Assembly (NCBI GenBank): GCA_012837715.1
Contig: DUQR01000021.1
Span: 1 to 64,000, forward strand
DNA length: 64,000 bases
Source: Bacillota bacterium
GTDB lineage: Bacteria > Bacillota > UBA4882 > UBA10575
Reading direction: 5' to 3'
Each line of letters begins with the position of its first letter. The first letter of the stretch is position 1. The notes beneath the pieces were generated by a model that ran no database searches, was not told where the DNA came from, and worked only from the letters and a program-made list of their open reading frames with translations. This document shows, in pieces, positions 1 through 9,470 of the stretch. A program made the translations under genes and the position numbers.

Positions 1-236
<236 letters not shown>

Positions 237-543
237 TCGCGGATCCATTTGTAATAGATGCGGTGATCGTCTGCTTTTCCCCTTTAAGACCCAGGAATTG
301 GATCTTATCAGGGTACATCACCTCAACCACTTCACTGGCCCAATCTGAAGCATAGATACTGCCGCCTTGATTAACGAAATTTTTTAAATTGGCTACAATA
401 GCCTCATTAGGATCTAAACCCAACTCACCATCAAATAGGTAATCCGTATCACCGCAAGCAAAAAAGATGACCGCATATTCCGATAAAGCCGTTGGGTTAG
501 CAAATGTGAAAATAAATGGTATTGGTGTGAAAAGAACGTCCGT
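237..543 (-). pseudogene. Remnant of a surface/secreted protein gene cut by the CRISPR array
   Basis: On the minus strand an open frame reads through about 100 codons. It contains ALSEYAVIFFACGDTDYL, then NLKNFVNQGGSIYASDWA and VVEVMYPDKIQFLG. The pattern of a CGD/T turn followed by an FV-x-GGS-hydrophobic-SDWA block is what I associate with large secreted proteins that carry an amidotransferase-like fold. No good start or ribosome-binding site is visible at the 5' side; a TTG lies at 423 only by chance. At the 3' side the frame runs straight into the last CRISPR repeat. I read it as a gene fragment left by an old rearrangement. Its function is not assigned. Confidence 0.55.
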
Positions 544-570
544 GCCGGAAGCAGCACGGACGTTCTTTTT
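532..570. terminator. Strong intrinsic terminator, probably bidirectional
   Basis: A perfect 14-bp stem (532-545 with 554-567) encloses an 8-nt loop. It is followed by a T run on the plus strand and preceded by an A run, which gives a T tract on the minus strand. It lies about 45 nt past the stop of the chemotaxis receptor and most likely ends that transcript. Confidence 0.85.
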
Positions 571-615
571 GATGGAAGTTTATTTATGGGGTTGTTGTTT
601 AGTCAGTTCCTTGCT

Positions 616-2463
616 TTAGTGTTTTCCCCTAATCGTAAAGGCTTGCAACATTTGGGCAAGCTCGGTCGCTTGGGCATTCAAATCTTCACTGGAGGAAGTG
701 ATCTCTTCCACCAGGGCGGAATTTTGTTGGGTAACATAGTTTAGTTGTTCGATTGCCGCTTTAATCTGTTCTGATGAAGCAGACTGTTCCCGCATGACGG
801 CGGCGATCTCCGTCACCACATCAGAAGTATGTTTCGTGTTCTCCACGATCCTTTGTAAAACAGTGGCGGAGTGTTGAACAGCTTCGTTACCACGACTAAC
901 CCGGGCGACACTCTCCTTAATCAGCTCTTCAATCTCTCTGGACGAGTCTGCGGTCCGACTGGCGAGATTTCGTACTTCTGCGGCAACGACGGCAAAGCCC
1001 CGTCCTTGTTCACCGGCGCGGGCCGCTTCAACCGCCGCGTTTAGCGCTAACAGGTTGGTTTGGAAAGCAATATCGCTCACCACTTTGATAATATCATCAA
1101 TCTTCTTACTACTCTCGTTGATTTGTTCCATCGCAATAATCGAATCTTTGATCGACCTTTCTCCTTCTTTCACCACTTCCAGGGTAGAGGTGGAGAGCTG
1201 ACCGGCTTGTTCCGAATTGTGGGCGGTTTGTTGGATCGAGGCAGTAATTTCTTCGATGGAAGCGGAGATCTCTTCAAGGGTTGAGGCTTGCTCTTGTGTT
1301 CGCGAAGACAAATCTTGATTTCTAGCTGCTATTTCTTGCATGCCGAACCCAACTTGTTCGGCTGTGTCCATCGCTAGACTGATCATCTGTGAAACCTGGT
1401 CGCTCATGTTGTTAAGGTCTGCTCCCATCTGACCGATCTCATCGGTGCTCTCGATCTGAATGAGGGTGGAGAAATCACCCTTACTCATCTGTTGGATTCC
1501 CCTCGTCAGTTTACGTATGGAATTCAGAATGGTTTTCTTAGTTATCAAATATGAAAGGATTAATCCCAAGACAACGCAGAAGCAGACTAAAGAGGTGATC
1601 ATCTTTAGTAAACTGTAGATTTTTTGGTTATATAGGTCAATTGGTATGAAGGTAACAGTATACAAGTTATGGATGGGATCTTTATGAAAAGCGGCAAGGT
1701 ATTTTTCGTCTTCCAAAGTGAAAAAATCTACCCCTGAAACGTTTTTTTCCATATTCGAAAAGAACTGGGCGGTATCTTTGACAACCTCTTGAATGTTTAC
1801 TTTCATGATTCGTTCTTTATTATCGGCGGCGATGATTAAGCCATTTTGGTCTAAAATAATCGATTTCATCGCTGAGTCTTCCCCGTGGTTAATGATTTTG
1901 TCGGTAATATTGTTTAATTCGATTGCCATAAAAAAAGTATTGGCCAAGGGAGAATCTTTATAATAACTAATCCGGTTTACTAGGACAGGTCGTCCGGTAG
2001 TGGGGGATAATTTAATCAGATTGAGGGTGGTGTTATTTTCCCGAAGCACTTCAGTTGAGGAATTACCGCCGATACCGTCTACAATTACCCTTCCCTCAAA
2101 ATAGTAGCCAATGTTTTCATAGATCCCTTGTCCCTGTCGGTAAATATTTTCCAAGTTGGCACTGATCCGGTATAATTTTTCATTATCAATGCTTCCTCCG
2201 GCTCTCAGATGGGAAAAAGAATCCATTACAAAATTATCCCGGGCTAAGGTATCAGCTAGGTTCTGGAGGTTGGTCAGCTCTAAACTTAATTTGGTCATTT
2301 TTTCTTCATTGATCTGCAGAAGCTTTTCCTGGATTTCACTGGTTAAGGTCAGAGAGAACTGGTGATACACGATCCAACATATGAACGCTGCGGGGATAAT
2401 AATAAAGGCATTTAATAAAAACATAATCTTGAAGAATACTGAAGTGGATTTTTTCTTCGACAA
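616..2463 (-). CDS. Methyl-accepting chemotaxis protein
   Basis: Membrane receptor that passes ligand or stress signals to the CheA/CheW kinase array. Translation gives 615 aa: an N-terminal membrane segment (about residues 10-32), an extracytoplasmic sensor domain of some 250 residues with dCache-like length, a second membrane segment (about 290-312), a HAMP linker, and the signalling domain. The signalling hairpin tip is clear: [20 protein letters not shown] followed by [15 protein letters not shown]. An ATG 51 nt upstream (2514) is in frame, but a Shine-Dalgarno (AAGGAGGCG) sits directly before a TTG at 2463, so I take TTG as the start. The sensor domain is not recognisable enough to name a ligand. 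No other che gene is in the window. A sigma-28-like promoter precedes it. Confidence 0.93.
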   Translation of the reverse strand: MSKKKSTSVFFKIMFLLNAFIIIPAAFICWIVYHQFSLTLTSEIQEKLLQINEEKMTKLSLELTNLQNLADTLARDNFVMDSFSHLRAGGSIDNEKLYRISANLENIYRQGQGIYENIGYYFEGRVIVDGIGGNSSTEVLRENNTTLNLIKLSPTTGRPVLVNRISYYKDSPLANTFFMAIELNNITDKIINHGEDSAMKSIILDQNGLIIAADNKERIMKVNIQEVVKDTAQFFSNMEKNVSGVDFFTLEDEKYLAAFHKDPIHNLYTVTFIPIDLYNQKIYSLLKMITSLVCFCVVLGLILSYLITKKTILNSIRKLTRGIQQMSKGDFSTLIQIESTDEIGQMGADLNNMSDQVSQMISLAMDTAEQVGFGMQEIAARNQDLSSRTQEQASTLEEISASIEEITASIQQTAHNSEQAGQLSTSTLEVVKEGERSIKDSIIAMEQINESSKKIDDIIKVVSDIAFQTNLLALNAAVEAARAGEQGRGFAVVAAEVRNLASRTADSSREIEELIKESVARVSRGNEAVQHSATVLQRIVENTKHTSDVVTEIAAVMREQSASSEQIKAAIEQLNYVTQQNSALVEEITSSSEDLNAQATELAQMLQAFTIRGKH

Positions 2464-2535
2464 AGACGCCGCCTCCTTGTGGCCTAATTCTAGGGTTATC
2501 ATTATTAATATCATTTTAAGATAACTATATCTTAT

Positions 2536-2562
2536 TTATCGACAAATATCCCAAAAATATTA
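2536..2562 (-). promoter_or_regulatory. Sigma-28 (SigD/FliA)-like promoter for the chemotaxis receptor
   Basis: Read on the minus strand: TAAT, 15 nt, GTCGATAA. The sigma-28 consensus is TAAA-N15-GCCGATAA, so spacing is exact and 10 of 12 positions match. The -10 lies about 75 nt upstream of the receptor start, and motility/chemotaxis genes are the standard sigma-28 regulon. No comparable sigma-A promoter was found for this gene. Confidence 0.6.
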
Positions 2563-2727
2563 TAATAATATTTGGAGCAGGTCAGGTTTGACACAAAAAA
2601 CGTATAAGCAGGTTTTGGGAGGGAGGCAAAGATCCAAAAATTTAGAATTTTGACTGTAGTGTCGAATATGGTCGCCAGGGTGGGGCGGATTCCATTTCCC
2701 TTCGCGGAAGGAGAAAGCATTTTGATA

Positions 2728-2756
2728 TTGACTTTTATTTGTCTGCTGTCTATACT
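2728..2756 (+). promoter_or_regulatory. Sigma-A promoter driving the lysine riboswitch leader
   Basis: TTGACT at 2728-2733, a 17-nt spacer, then TATACT at 2751-2756. Transcription would start near 2763, about 30 nt before the riboswitch aptamer. Confidence 0.8.
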
Positions 2757-2787
2757 TAACTAAAGGTTATTAAAAATAAATGAATAT

Positions 2788-2960
2788 GAGTCCGATAGAG
2801 GCGCGGTTTATTACGAGTAGTCTGTTCGTTTTCAGCCTGGCTTGGTGACAGATGAAAAGAATAGCCGCCGAAGTTACGGTTGCCGGCCAGGAGGCGCCGT
2901 AGCTGGGCTGCTGCAAAAGATGTAGCAGACTGTCACTTGTTTAAGTGGAGAGCTATCGTG
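2788..2960 (+). ncRNA. Lysine riboswitch (L box)
   Basis: The leader contains the conserved blocks of the lysine aptamer in order: GATAGAGGCGC at 2794, an ACGAGTAG loop element, the central GCCGCCGAAG, GCTGG, a CTGCT/AGCAG arm, CTGTCA, and finally GGAGAGCTATC ending at 2957. GATAG at 2794-2798 pairs with CTATC at 2953-2957 to close helix P1. An intrinsic terminator follows within 10 nt. The arrangement fits transcriptional attenuation: bound lysine stabilises P1 and lets the terminator form, shutting off the downstream transporter. Confidence 0.92.
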
Positions 2961-2966
2961 TGATTT

Positions 2967-3000
2967 AAGCATGAGGCCCTCGACGTCTCATGCTTTTTTA
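2967..3000 (+). terminator. Attenuator terminator of the lysine riboswitch
   Basis: Stem AAGCATGAG (2967-2975) with CTCATGCTT (2987-2995), followed by a T run to 2999. It sits between the aptamer and the ribosome-binding site of the transporter gene, as expected for the riboswitch expression platform. Confidence 0.85.
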
Positions 3001-3026
3001 GTAAAAAAAATAAATATGGGAGGTTA

Positions 3027-4655
3027 ATGATGAATCGTCGAAAATGGATCCCGCTGCTTTTTGTTATCACAGTAATGATCTTGGCTGTTGCTTTGCCGGC
3101 CTTCGCGCAGGAAGGAGCAGACGGCGAACAGAGCAGGGTGTACGGTACCTTTTGGTCGCTTTTACCACCTATTATTGCGATTGCCTTGGCCCTCATCACC
3201 AAGGAGGTGTATAGTTCCCTTTTTATCGGTATCATTTGTGGCGCTTTGTTACATGCCAACTTCAATCTGCTTGGCGCCTATAACACCATGTTTACCGAAG
3301 GCTTTATTTCCGCCTTGGCGGACAGTTGGAACGTGGGTATTCTCATCTTTCTAGTGGTTTTAGGCACTATTGTCTGTCTGATGAACAAGGCGGGCGGTTC
3401 GGCCGCCTATGGCGAATGGGCCAAAGAAAAAATCCGCTCCCGGAAAGGGGCAATGCTCGCCACCTTCGGTCTGGGTATCCTGATCTTTGTGGATGACTAC
3501 TTCAATTGTCTGACCGTTGGCAACGTGATGCGGCCGATCACGGATAAGCACAAGATTTCCCGGGCTAAACTCGCCTATTTGGTGGATGCGACCGCCGCTC
3601 CCATCTGTATGATTGCGCCCATCTCTTCCTGGGCCGCGGCGGTGGTCGGTGTGGTGGAGGGCTATAACGGCTTCGAACTCTTTATTCAAGCCATCCCTTA
3701 TAACCTGTATTCCCTCTTGACCATGGCCATGATCATCATCATCACTTTATTGGGCATTGAATATGGACCCATGCGGAAGCATGAGGAGAATGCGATCTAC
3801 AAAGGAGATCTCTACACTACACCCGACCGCCCCTATGAAGGGCAAGACGGCGAGGTGTCGGTTGGAAAAGGAAAGGTCAGGGACCTGGTTATTCCGGTGC
3901 TGATCCTGATTGTCCTCTGTATTTTGGGGATGGTTTATACCGGTGGTATCCTTGAAGGGGAGAATATAATCAATGCCTTCGCCAACTGTGATGCTTCCCT
4001 CGGTCTGTCGCTAGGTTCGTCCCTGGCCCTCATTATTGTGATCATCTATTTTATCCTCCGGAAAGTGCTCACTTTCAACGAATGTATGGCCTGTTTCCCC
4101 GAGGGCTTTAAAGCGATGGTCCCGGCGATTTTGATTCTGACTTTTGCTTGGACTTTGAGTGGGATCACCGGCATATTGGGGGCGAAAGAATTTGTCAGTG
4201 GTATCTTTGCCGGTAGTGCGGCCGGCCTGAAGATGCTGCTGCCGGCGATGGTCTTTGCGGTGGCGGTCGGGATGTCCTTCGCCACCGGTACTTCCTGGGG
4301 AACCTTCGGGATCCTGCTGCCGATTGTGGTGGCCATGGGTCTTGAGGGGGAATTGCTGATCATTTCGGTCTCCGCCTGTCTGGCCGGGGCGGTCTGTGGT
4401 GACCATTGCTCCCCGATCTCCGACACGACGATCATGTCCTCGACGGGGGCGATGAGTAACCACATTAACCATGTGGAGACCCAGCTTCCTTACGCCTTAA
4501 CGGTGGCGGCGGTCTCCTTTGTCGGCTATATCCTTGCCGGTTTCATCCAGTCGGCTTGGATCGTGCTTCCTCTCTCCCTGGTGATGATCTTTGGTGTGCT
4601 CTATATCATTAAATTAAGCCAAGGGAAGAAGGGATCTGTTTCCCTTACCCAATAG
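3027..4655 (+). CDS. NhaC-family transporter, predicted lysine importer (LysW type)
   Basis: A 542-aa polytopic membrane protein of the NhaC Na+/H+ antiporter superfamily. It begins with a hydrophobic segment ending in LPAFAQ, which may be a cleaved signal or the first helix. Family signatures include the segment VDDYFNCLTVGNVMRP, GTSWGTFGILLPIVVAMG, and CGDHCSPISDTTIMSSTGA near the C-terminus. The gene is monocistronic behind a lysine riboswitch. NhaC-family members under L-box control have been proposed in comparative genomics as lysine transporters (LysW), so lysine uptake is a better guess than pH homeostasis. The two adjacent ATG codons at 3027 and 3030 both lie behind GGGAGG. The transporter family is secure; the substrate is an inference from the riboswitch. 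Confidence 0.88.
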   Translation: MMNRRKWIPLLFVITVMILAVALPAFAQEGADGEQSRVYGTFWSLLPPIIAIALALITKEVYSSLFIGIICGALLHANFNLLGAYNTMFTEGFISALADSWNVGILIFLVVLGTIVCLMNKAGGSAAYGEWAKEKIRSRKGAMLATFGLGILIFVDDYFNCLTVGNVMRPITDKHKISRAKLAYLVDATAAPICMIAPISSWAAAVVGVVEGYNGFELFIQAIPYNLYSLLTMAMIIIITLLGIEYGPMRKHEENAIYKGDLYTTPDRPYEGQDGEVSVGKGKVRDLVIPVLILIVLCILGMVYTGGILEGENIINAFANCDASLGLSLGSSLALIIVIIYFILRKVLTFNECMACFPEGFKAMVPAILILTFAWTLSGITGILGAKEFVSGIFAGSAAGLKMLLPAMVFAVAVGMSFATGTSWGTFGILLPIVVAMGLEGELLIISVSACLAGAVCGDHCSPISDTTIMSSTGAMSNHINHVETQLPYALTVAAVSFVGYILAGFIQSAWIVLPLSLVMIFGVLYIIKLSQGKKGSVSLTQ

Positions 4656-4677
4656 GAGGGACTGAAGGGTAGAGTAA

Positions 4678-4715
4678 AAACACCGTCAGTAACTGCTGAC
4701 GGTGTTTATTTTTTT
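4678..4715 (+). terminator. Terminator after the lysine-riboswitch transporter
   Basis: A perfect 12-bp stem (4678-4689 with 4696-4707) and a 6-nt loop are followed by ATTTTTTTT, 22 nt after the stop codon. Confidence 0.9.
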
Positions 4716-4769
4716 ACAGGATATAGGGGCAGAAAAGAGGGCAAACATCCTTCGGCGGCTGGCGATCGT

Positions 4770-5903
4770 CTATGCTCCGTAGATCCGGTAATTGCCGCTT
4801 AAAGCCAGAAGGGCGAAGAAGTAGAGGCAGTTATCGTAATAACGCCGCTGGTCCCGGCGTAATGGGGTACGCCAGAATCTTTCGACACTGGCTTTGGCGA
4901 CCGGTCCTTCGGCCGCCAGGGCGGCAGCGGCATTGGTGGCGATCAGTCCCACATCATGGAGGTACGCCGGTTCCGCAAGTTCCTTGCCATCAATGGTATA
5001 TTTGGCAAACTTCTCTTTGTTAATAAAGAAGGTTTGGATTTTGCCGGCCAGTTCCTTTTGGCCTTCATCGGTCCGGAACCATTCGTAATCAAGGCCGATA
5101 TTCAACGCTACCCGGTAGGAATCACTATAGAAATCGCCGTGACCATGGCTGTATACGGGACGACCATCATAATGGGCATTCTCGGGGGCCAGACCCGTCA
5201 CCGGATGGCAGGTCTTGTGTAAAAATTCCCGGCTGGCCTGGGCGGCGGCGGCCCAGAATTCACGATCTTCCGGGTTGCCCCAACGGGCAAATAATTCATA
5301 GAAATGGGGTACGTGGTAGGATGGATCGGTAAAATTGCACTCGGGAATAAATTTGATCAATTTCGTCTGCGGATCCCACATGGGATGGCCGGGTTTGCCG
5401 TTTTCCCCTTTATGGACCACCTCATGTAAGATTGCTTTCGCCTGTGTACTGTAGTTAAAAGGTTCTTCCCGGTCGCCCCAGCGGTTGGCGGCAAAAAGGA
5501 GGGCCATGGCAAAGTATTCTTCTCCGTCCGGGGCTGGACCCTGGGCCCTTCTTGTGCCATCCAGATTACAAGACCAGGCAAAATATCCTTCATAGACACC
5601 GCGCTCATGCCACATATAGGTTTTCGTCCATTTCCAGAGCCGGTCAAAGATCTCCTGATTGTCCATTTGGACCGCCATCATCATCCCGTAGGACATCCCT
5701 TCGGTCCGCACATCATGATTACCGGTATCGGTGATAAAGCCCATATCGGCGCCGACCGGATGGTAGAAGCGGATCTCTTCATCCCCAAAGAATAACTGCT
5801 CCCAGGTCTCCTGGATCTTCCTGTTGATCTCCGCCGCGGGATAACCGTATTCCTGGAGGAGATTCCGGTACTGACCGGTGAAAAAGGCCCCTTTCTTTTC
5901 CAT
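4770..5903 (-). CDS. GH8 reducing-end xylose-releasing exo-oligoxylanase (Rex)
   Basis: A 377-aa glycoside hydrolase family 8 enzyme that would release xylose from the reducing end of xylo-oligosaccharides (EC 3.2.1.156). The N-terminal TEGMSYGMM block places the general acid at E68. D126 falls in GPAPDGEEY and D261 in GDFYSDSYR. All three are offset by two from the residues described for the Bacillus halodurans enzyme (E70, D128, D263). The YLHDVGLIATNA loop typical of Rex rather than endo-acting GH8 is also present. No signal peptide is seen, so it should act in the cytoplasm on imported oligomers. ATG at 5903 follows AAAGGGGGAC; an in-frame start 33 nt further up lacks such a site. No other xylan gene is adjacent. 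Confidence 0.88.
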   Translation of the reverse strand: MEKKGAFFTGQYRNLLQEYGYPAAEINRKIQETWEQLFFGDEEIRFYHPVGADMGFITDTGNHDVRTEGMSYGMMMAVQMDNQEIFDRLWKWTKTYMWHERGVYEGYFAWSCNLDGTRRAQGPAPDGEEYFAMALLFAANRWGDREEPFNYSTQAKAILHEVVHKGENGKPGHPMWDPQTKLIKFIPECNFTDPSYHVPHFYELFARWGNPEDREFWAAAAQASREFLHKTCHPVTGLAPENAHYDGRPVYSHGHGDFYSDSYRVALNIGLDYEWFRTDEGQKELAGKIQTFFINKEKFAKYTIDGKELAEPAYLHDVGLIATNAAAALAAEGPVAKASVERFWRTPLRRDQRRYYDNCLYFFALLALSGNYRIYGA

Positions 5904-6023
5904 TTGAAGTCCCCCTTTCGTTCTTTTTCTGGGCACGAGTTTGAATATTACTCTTATTCGTTTCTCCCAGAAAATTCCCTGCTGTCAACTGGCTGGTGGG
6001 GGCGGCGCATGGGGCATAGGCGT

Positions 6024-6055
6024 AAAAAAAGTTGGGCCTGACGCGGCCCAACTTT
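6024..6055 (-). terminator. Terminator of the arginine operon
   Basis: Stem AAAGTTGGGCC (6028-6038) with GGCCCAACTTT (6045-6055) and a 6-nt loop. On the minus strand it is followed by TTTTTTT (6030-6024), only 8 nt past the argD stop. Confidence 0.9.
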
Positions 6056-6062
6056 CGCTGTT

Positions 6063-7256
6063 TTACTCTGCGGCGGCGGCCAAAACCCGTTTCAGGATGG
6101 CCAAGCCCCGTTCCAGGTCGGGTACGCTGATGTTTAAGGGGGGAACCAGCCGGATGGCGGTGGGCGTGACCGCATTCACAATCAGCCCCTGCTCCAGGCA
6201 AGAACGCATGACCGGTTGGGCGGGAACCCTTAGTTCAAGAGCTAAAAGCAATCCCCAGCCCCGGACCTCTTTGATGACCGGCAGTTCTTTTTGCCAGGTC
6301 TGGAAGAGGTTTTTTAATTCCGTTCCCAAACGGGCGGCGCGCTCCGGGAGCTTTTCTTCCTCCATGATATGGAGAATAGCTAAAGCGGCGGCAAAGGCCA
6401 TCCCGCCTCCGCCCACAGTGGAGCTGTGGTCGCCGGGTTCAAAAGCAGCGGCTACGTCTTCCTGGGCGAGCATGCCGCCGATGGGGAGCCCGCCGCCCAA
6501 GGCTTTGGCCACAGTCAGGATCTGGGGTTTGACCCCCAAATGCTCCCAGGCAAAATACTTCCCGGTTCGTCCGAGGCCGGTCTGGACTTCGTCAATGATC
6601 AGCAGCAGACCATGGCGTTGGCAAAGTTCCGTCAGCCCCCGGAAAAAGGCTGGGTCTACCGGGTTGACGCCGCCTTCCCCCTGTATTAATTCGAGGAGCA
6701 CGCCACAGGTTTGCGGGGTGATGGCCGCTTCCCAGGAAGCAAGGTCATTATAGCGGGCGTAACGGAATCCTTCCGGTAAGGGCTGGAAGGCTTCCTGGTA
6801 TTTCGGCTGTCCGGTGGCGGCTAACGCTCCCATGGTCCGGCCATGAAAGGAATCGTACGCGGTAATAAGCTCATACTTCCCGCCCATCCGGGTTTTCCCG
6901 TATTTCCGCGCCAGTTTAATGGCGGCTTCATTGGCTTCGGCTCCGCTGTTGGCGAAGAAGACCCGCTCCAGGCCGGAAAGGGCGGTCAGTTTTTCTGCCA
7001 AAAGAATCTGTTCTTCCAGGTAAAAGTAGTTGGAAACATGGATGATCTTGGCGGCCTGTTTTTTTAAGGCTTCCACCACTGCCGGGTGGGAATGGCCTAA
7101 AGCCTGAACGGCAATGCCACTAAGAAAATCCACATACTCTTTGCCGTCCAGATCGGATAAGTTGGCGCCGGCGCCCCGGCTAAAGACCAGCGGTAACCGG
7201 CGGACATTATTCATCAGTACCTTTTCGGCGCGGCGCACCCAAGCGTCCATCGTCAT
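6063..7256 (-). CDS. argD: Acetylornithine aminotransferase
   Basis: Pyridoxal-phosphate enzyme (397 aa) that transaminates N-acetylglutamate semialdehyde to N-acetylornithine; cytoplasmic. Class III aminotransferase features are clear: FANSGAEANEAAIKLAR (cofactor phosphate region), IIDEVQTGLGRTG, and the Schiff-base lysine K251 in LTVAKALGGGLPIGG. It is the last gene of argC-argJ-argB-argD and is followed at once by the operon terminator. A longer open frame starts at 7307 inside argB, but AGGAGGTGGCAGCAAA directly precedes the ATG at 7256, so that start is preferred. Confidence 0.95.
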   Translation of the reverse strand: MTMDAWVRRAEKVLMNNVRRLPLVFSRGAGANLSDLDGKEYVDFLSGIAVQALGHSHPAVVEALKKQAAKIIHVSNYFYLEEQILLAEKLTALSGLERVFFANSGAEANEAAIKLARKYGKTRMGGKYELITAYDSFHGRTMGALAATGQPKYQEAFQPLPEGFRYARYNDLASWEAAITPQTCGVLLELIQGEGGVNPVDPAFFRGLTELCQRHGLLLIIDEVQTGLGRTGKYFAWEHLGVKPQILTVAKALGGGLPIGGMLAQEDVAAAFEPGDHSSTVGGGGMAFAAALAILHIMEEEKLPERAARLGTELKNLFQTWQKELPVIKEVRGWGLLLALELRVPAQPVMRSCLEQGLIVNAVTPTAIRLVPPLNISVPDLERGLAILKRVLAAAAE

Positions 7257-7284
7257 TTTGCTGCCACCTCCTATATACTCAAGC

Positions 7285-8148
7285 TCATTCCACGACCATC
7301 GTGCCAATGCCCTGGTCGGTTAAGACTTCTAAAAGCAGGGTGTGGAAACGGCGACCATCAATGATATGGGTTCGGCTGACTCCCTGTTGGAGAGCGTGGA
7401 TACAAGCTTCCACTTTGGGGACCATCCCGCCGTCGATCTGTCCATGGCCAATCATCGCCCGGGCTTTTTCAATGTTGATGGTTGATAAGAGAGAAGACGG
7501 GTCTTCCGGGTCTGCGTAGATCCCTTCCGTATCGGTGAGGATGATTAATTTTTCCGCCTGGAGGGCGGCCGCCAACTCACCGGCCACCGTATCGGCATTG
7601 ATGTTGTAAATGGCGCCGTCGGAACCTACCCCGACAGAAGCCACGATCGGGATGTAACTCTTCTCCATCAGGAGCTGGAGTAAATCCGGACAGATGGCCT
7701 CCACTTCCCCGACAAAACCCAGATCCACCTGGTCGTTAAGGTCTTTTTTCCCGGCGGTCAGCAGATGTCCGTCCTGTCCGGAAAGGCCCACCGCTTTTCC
7801 GCCGTATTGGTTAATTAAGGCCACTAATTCTTTGTTGATTTTTCCGGCGAGGACCATATTGACCACTTCCATGGTCTCGCCGTCGGTGATGCGCAGTCCG
7901 TGGTGGAAAGCGCTTTTTTTCCCAATTTTCTTTAAAAAATCGGAGATCTCGGGGCCGCCGCCGTGGACGATCACCGGGTTAAGGCCAAGGTATTTGAGGA
8001 GGATGATATCAAGGATGACGGCCTTTTTGATCTCCGTATTGATCATGGCGTTCCCGCCGTACTTGATGACGAAGGTTTTGCCGTAAAATTTCCGGATATA
8101 GGGGATGGCTTCGATCAGCACTTGTGCCCGTTGGAAAAATTCTTCCAT
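7285..8148 (-). CDS. argB: Acetylglutamate kinase
   Basis: A 287-aa kinase that phosphorylates N-acetylglutamate. The nucleotide and substrate sites are visible as KYGGNAM near residue 30, VIVHGGGPEIS near 60-70, and the ADTVAGELAAALQAEKLIILTDT block in the C-terminal half. The N-terminal extension reaching YIRKFYGKTFVIKYGG resembles the kinked helix of arginine-inhibited hexameric enzymes, so feedback control by arginine is likely. AAGGAGG lies 9 nt before the ATG. It is separated from argJ by 33 nt and from argD by 28 nt. Confidence 0.95.
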   Translation of the reverse strand: MEEFFQRAQVLIEAIPYIRKFYGKTFVIKYGGNAMINTEIKKAVILDIILLKYLGLNPVIVHGGGPEISDFLKKIGKKSAFHHGLRITDGETMEVVNMVLAGKINKELVALINQYGGKAVGLSGQDGHLLTAGKKDLNDQVDLGFVGEVEAICPDLLQLLMEKSYIPIVASVGVGSDGAIYNINADTVAGELAAALQAEKLIILTDTEGIYADPEDPSSLLSTINIEKARAMIGHGQIDGGMVPKVEACIHALQQGVSRTHIIDGRRFHTLLLEVLTDQGIGTMVVE

Positions 8149-8181
8149 GAAATAATACCTCCTTCTCTTTACCCAGGAACC

Positions 8182-9387
8182 CTAGGACCGATAACTGCCG
8201 TTAATCCGGACGTATTCTTGGGAAAGATCACAAGTCCAGATCGTGGCGGCCGCTTCCCCCTGGTTCAGGTTGATCTCGGTTGTAACCTCTTTCGCCTGGA
8301 GGATTGATTTCGCCACGGTTTCATCAAAGGCAAGGCCCTGCCCGGCGTAGACCAATAGATCCCCGAGCCGGATCTCCGTTTTGGCCGGGGAAAAATCAAT
8401 TCCGGAGTAACCGACGGCGGCCAAGATCCGCCCCCAATTGGCATCTTCACCATAAAAAGCGGTCTTCACCAAGGGGGAGTTGGCCACCGCCCGCGCGGCG
8501 GTTTCGGCTTCCTCTTCCGACCGGGCGCCGGTGACTTGCACGCTGATAAATTTGGTGGCTCCTTCACCGTCTTTCACGATCATCCAGGCCAATTGGCGAC
8601 AGACTTCTTCCAACGCCTGGGTAAAGGCTTCTAATGCCGGTCCCTCTTTAACCGGCTCCCCACCGGCGGCCCCGTTCGCCAAGAGAAAGACCGAATCATT
8701 GGTACTGGTGTCGCCGTCGATGGTAATCCGGTTAAAGGTCCGGCCGACGACGGAAGAAAGGGCTTGTTGGAGGAGGGGCTTTGGCACCGGCGCGTCGGTG
8801 GTCACCACCGCCAGCATCGTGGCCATCTGTGGTTGAATCATGCCGGATCCCTTGGCCATCCCGCCGATCCGGATCTCCCGGCCGTCGTAATTATAGGCAA
8901 CCGCCCACTCTTTCGTATAGGTATCAGTGGTCATAATGGCGCGGGCGGCGGCTGTCCCGCCGTTCGGGGCAAGTTCCGTTTTTAAAGTGGGGAGCGCGGA
9001 TAAAATCGGCTCTACCGGTAAAGGGACCCCGATCACCCCGGTGGAACCGAGGAAGAAGGCGTCCGGCTCAATCCCAAATAAAGCTGCGGCCGCAGTGGCA
9101 ATCGTTATAGCGTCTCGCCTTCCCTGGGGACCGACACAGGCATTGGCATTGGCACTGTTGATCAGGACCGCCCGGGTGTGGGGGTGGTCCAGGTGCTCTT
9201 GACTGATTAAAACCGGGGCCGCTTTAACTTTGTTGGTGGTAAAGACCGCGGCGCCCGTGGCCACATGTTCGCTATAGACCAGGGCTAAATCGGGTTTGCC
9301 TGATTTTTTAAGTCCGCAAGCCAGTCCGGAGGCAAGAAAACCTTGGGGCGCGGTGACGCCACCAGCTATGTAATGGAAAGTCTTCAT
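8182..9387 (-). CDS. argJ: Bifunctional ornithine acetyltransferase / glutamate N-acetyltransferase
   Basis: A 401-aa self-cleaving Ntn-type enzyme that transfers acetyl from N-acetylornithine to glutamate, closing the cyclic arginine pathway. The autocleavage site is MAKGSGMIQPQMATMLAV, with the nucleophile T190 in ATML. Cleavage should give alpha and beta chains of about 189 and 212 residues. The C-terminal DLSQEYVRINGSYRS is typical. Its presence, and the absence of argA or argE here, suggests acetyl recycling. GAGGTG precedes the ATG. Confidence 0.95.
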   Translation of the reverse strand: MKTFHYIAGGVTAPQGFLASGLACGLKKSGKPDLALVYSEHVATGAAVFTTNKVKAAPVLISQEHLDHPHTRAVLINSANANACVGPQGRRDAITIATAAAALFGIEPDAFFLGSTGVIGVPLPVEPILSALPTLKTELAPNGGTAAARAIMTTDTYTKEWAVAYNYDGREIRIGGMAKGSGMIQPQMATMLAVVTTDAPVPKPLLQQALSSVVGRTFNRITIDGDTSTNDSVFLLANGAAGGEPVKEGPALEAFTQALEEVCRQLAWMIVKDGEGATKFISVQVTGARSEEEAETAARAVANSPLVKTAFYGEDANWGRILAAVGYSGIDFSPAKTEIRLGDLLVYAGQGLAFDETVAKSILQAKEVTTEINLNQGEAAATIWTCDLSQEYVRINGSYRS

Positions 9388-9470
9388 CCTTTCACCTCAT
9401 TATTGATTTTTTTCGGGCTTTCTGCGTTGTTTTTGAATTTATCAATCCAATACAATAGATTGCAAGCCGA

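Noticed and set aside
2532-2720. 62-aa minus-strand frame between the chemotaxis receptor and the riboswitch
   Set aside because: It overlaps the sigma-28-like promoter region, lacks an RBS and has no recognisable features.
4011-4472. Long antisense frames inside the NhaC-family gene and other GC-rich genes
   Set aside because: They mirror the codon bias of the sense gene and show no RBS or domain signatures.
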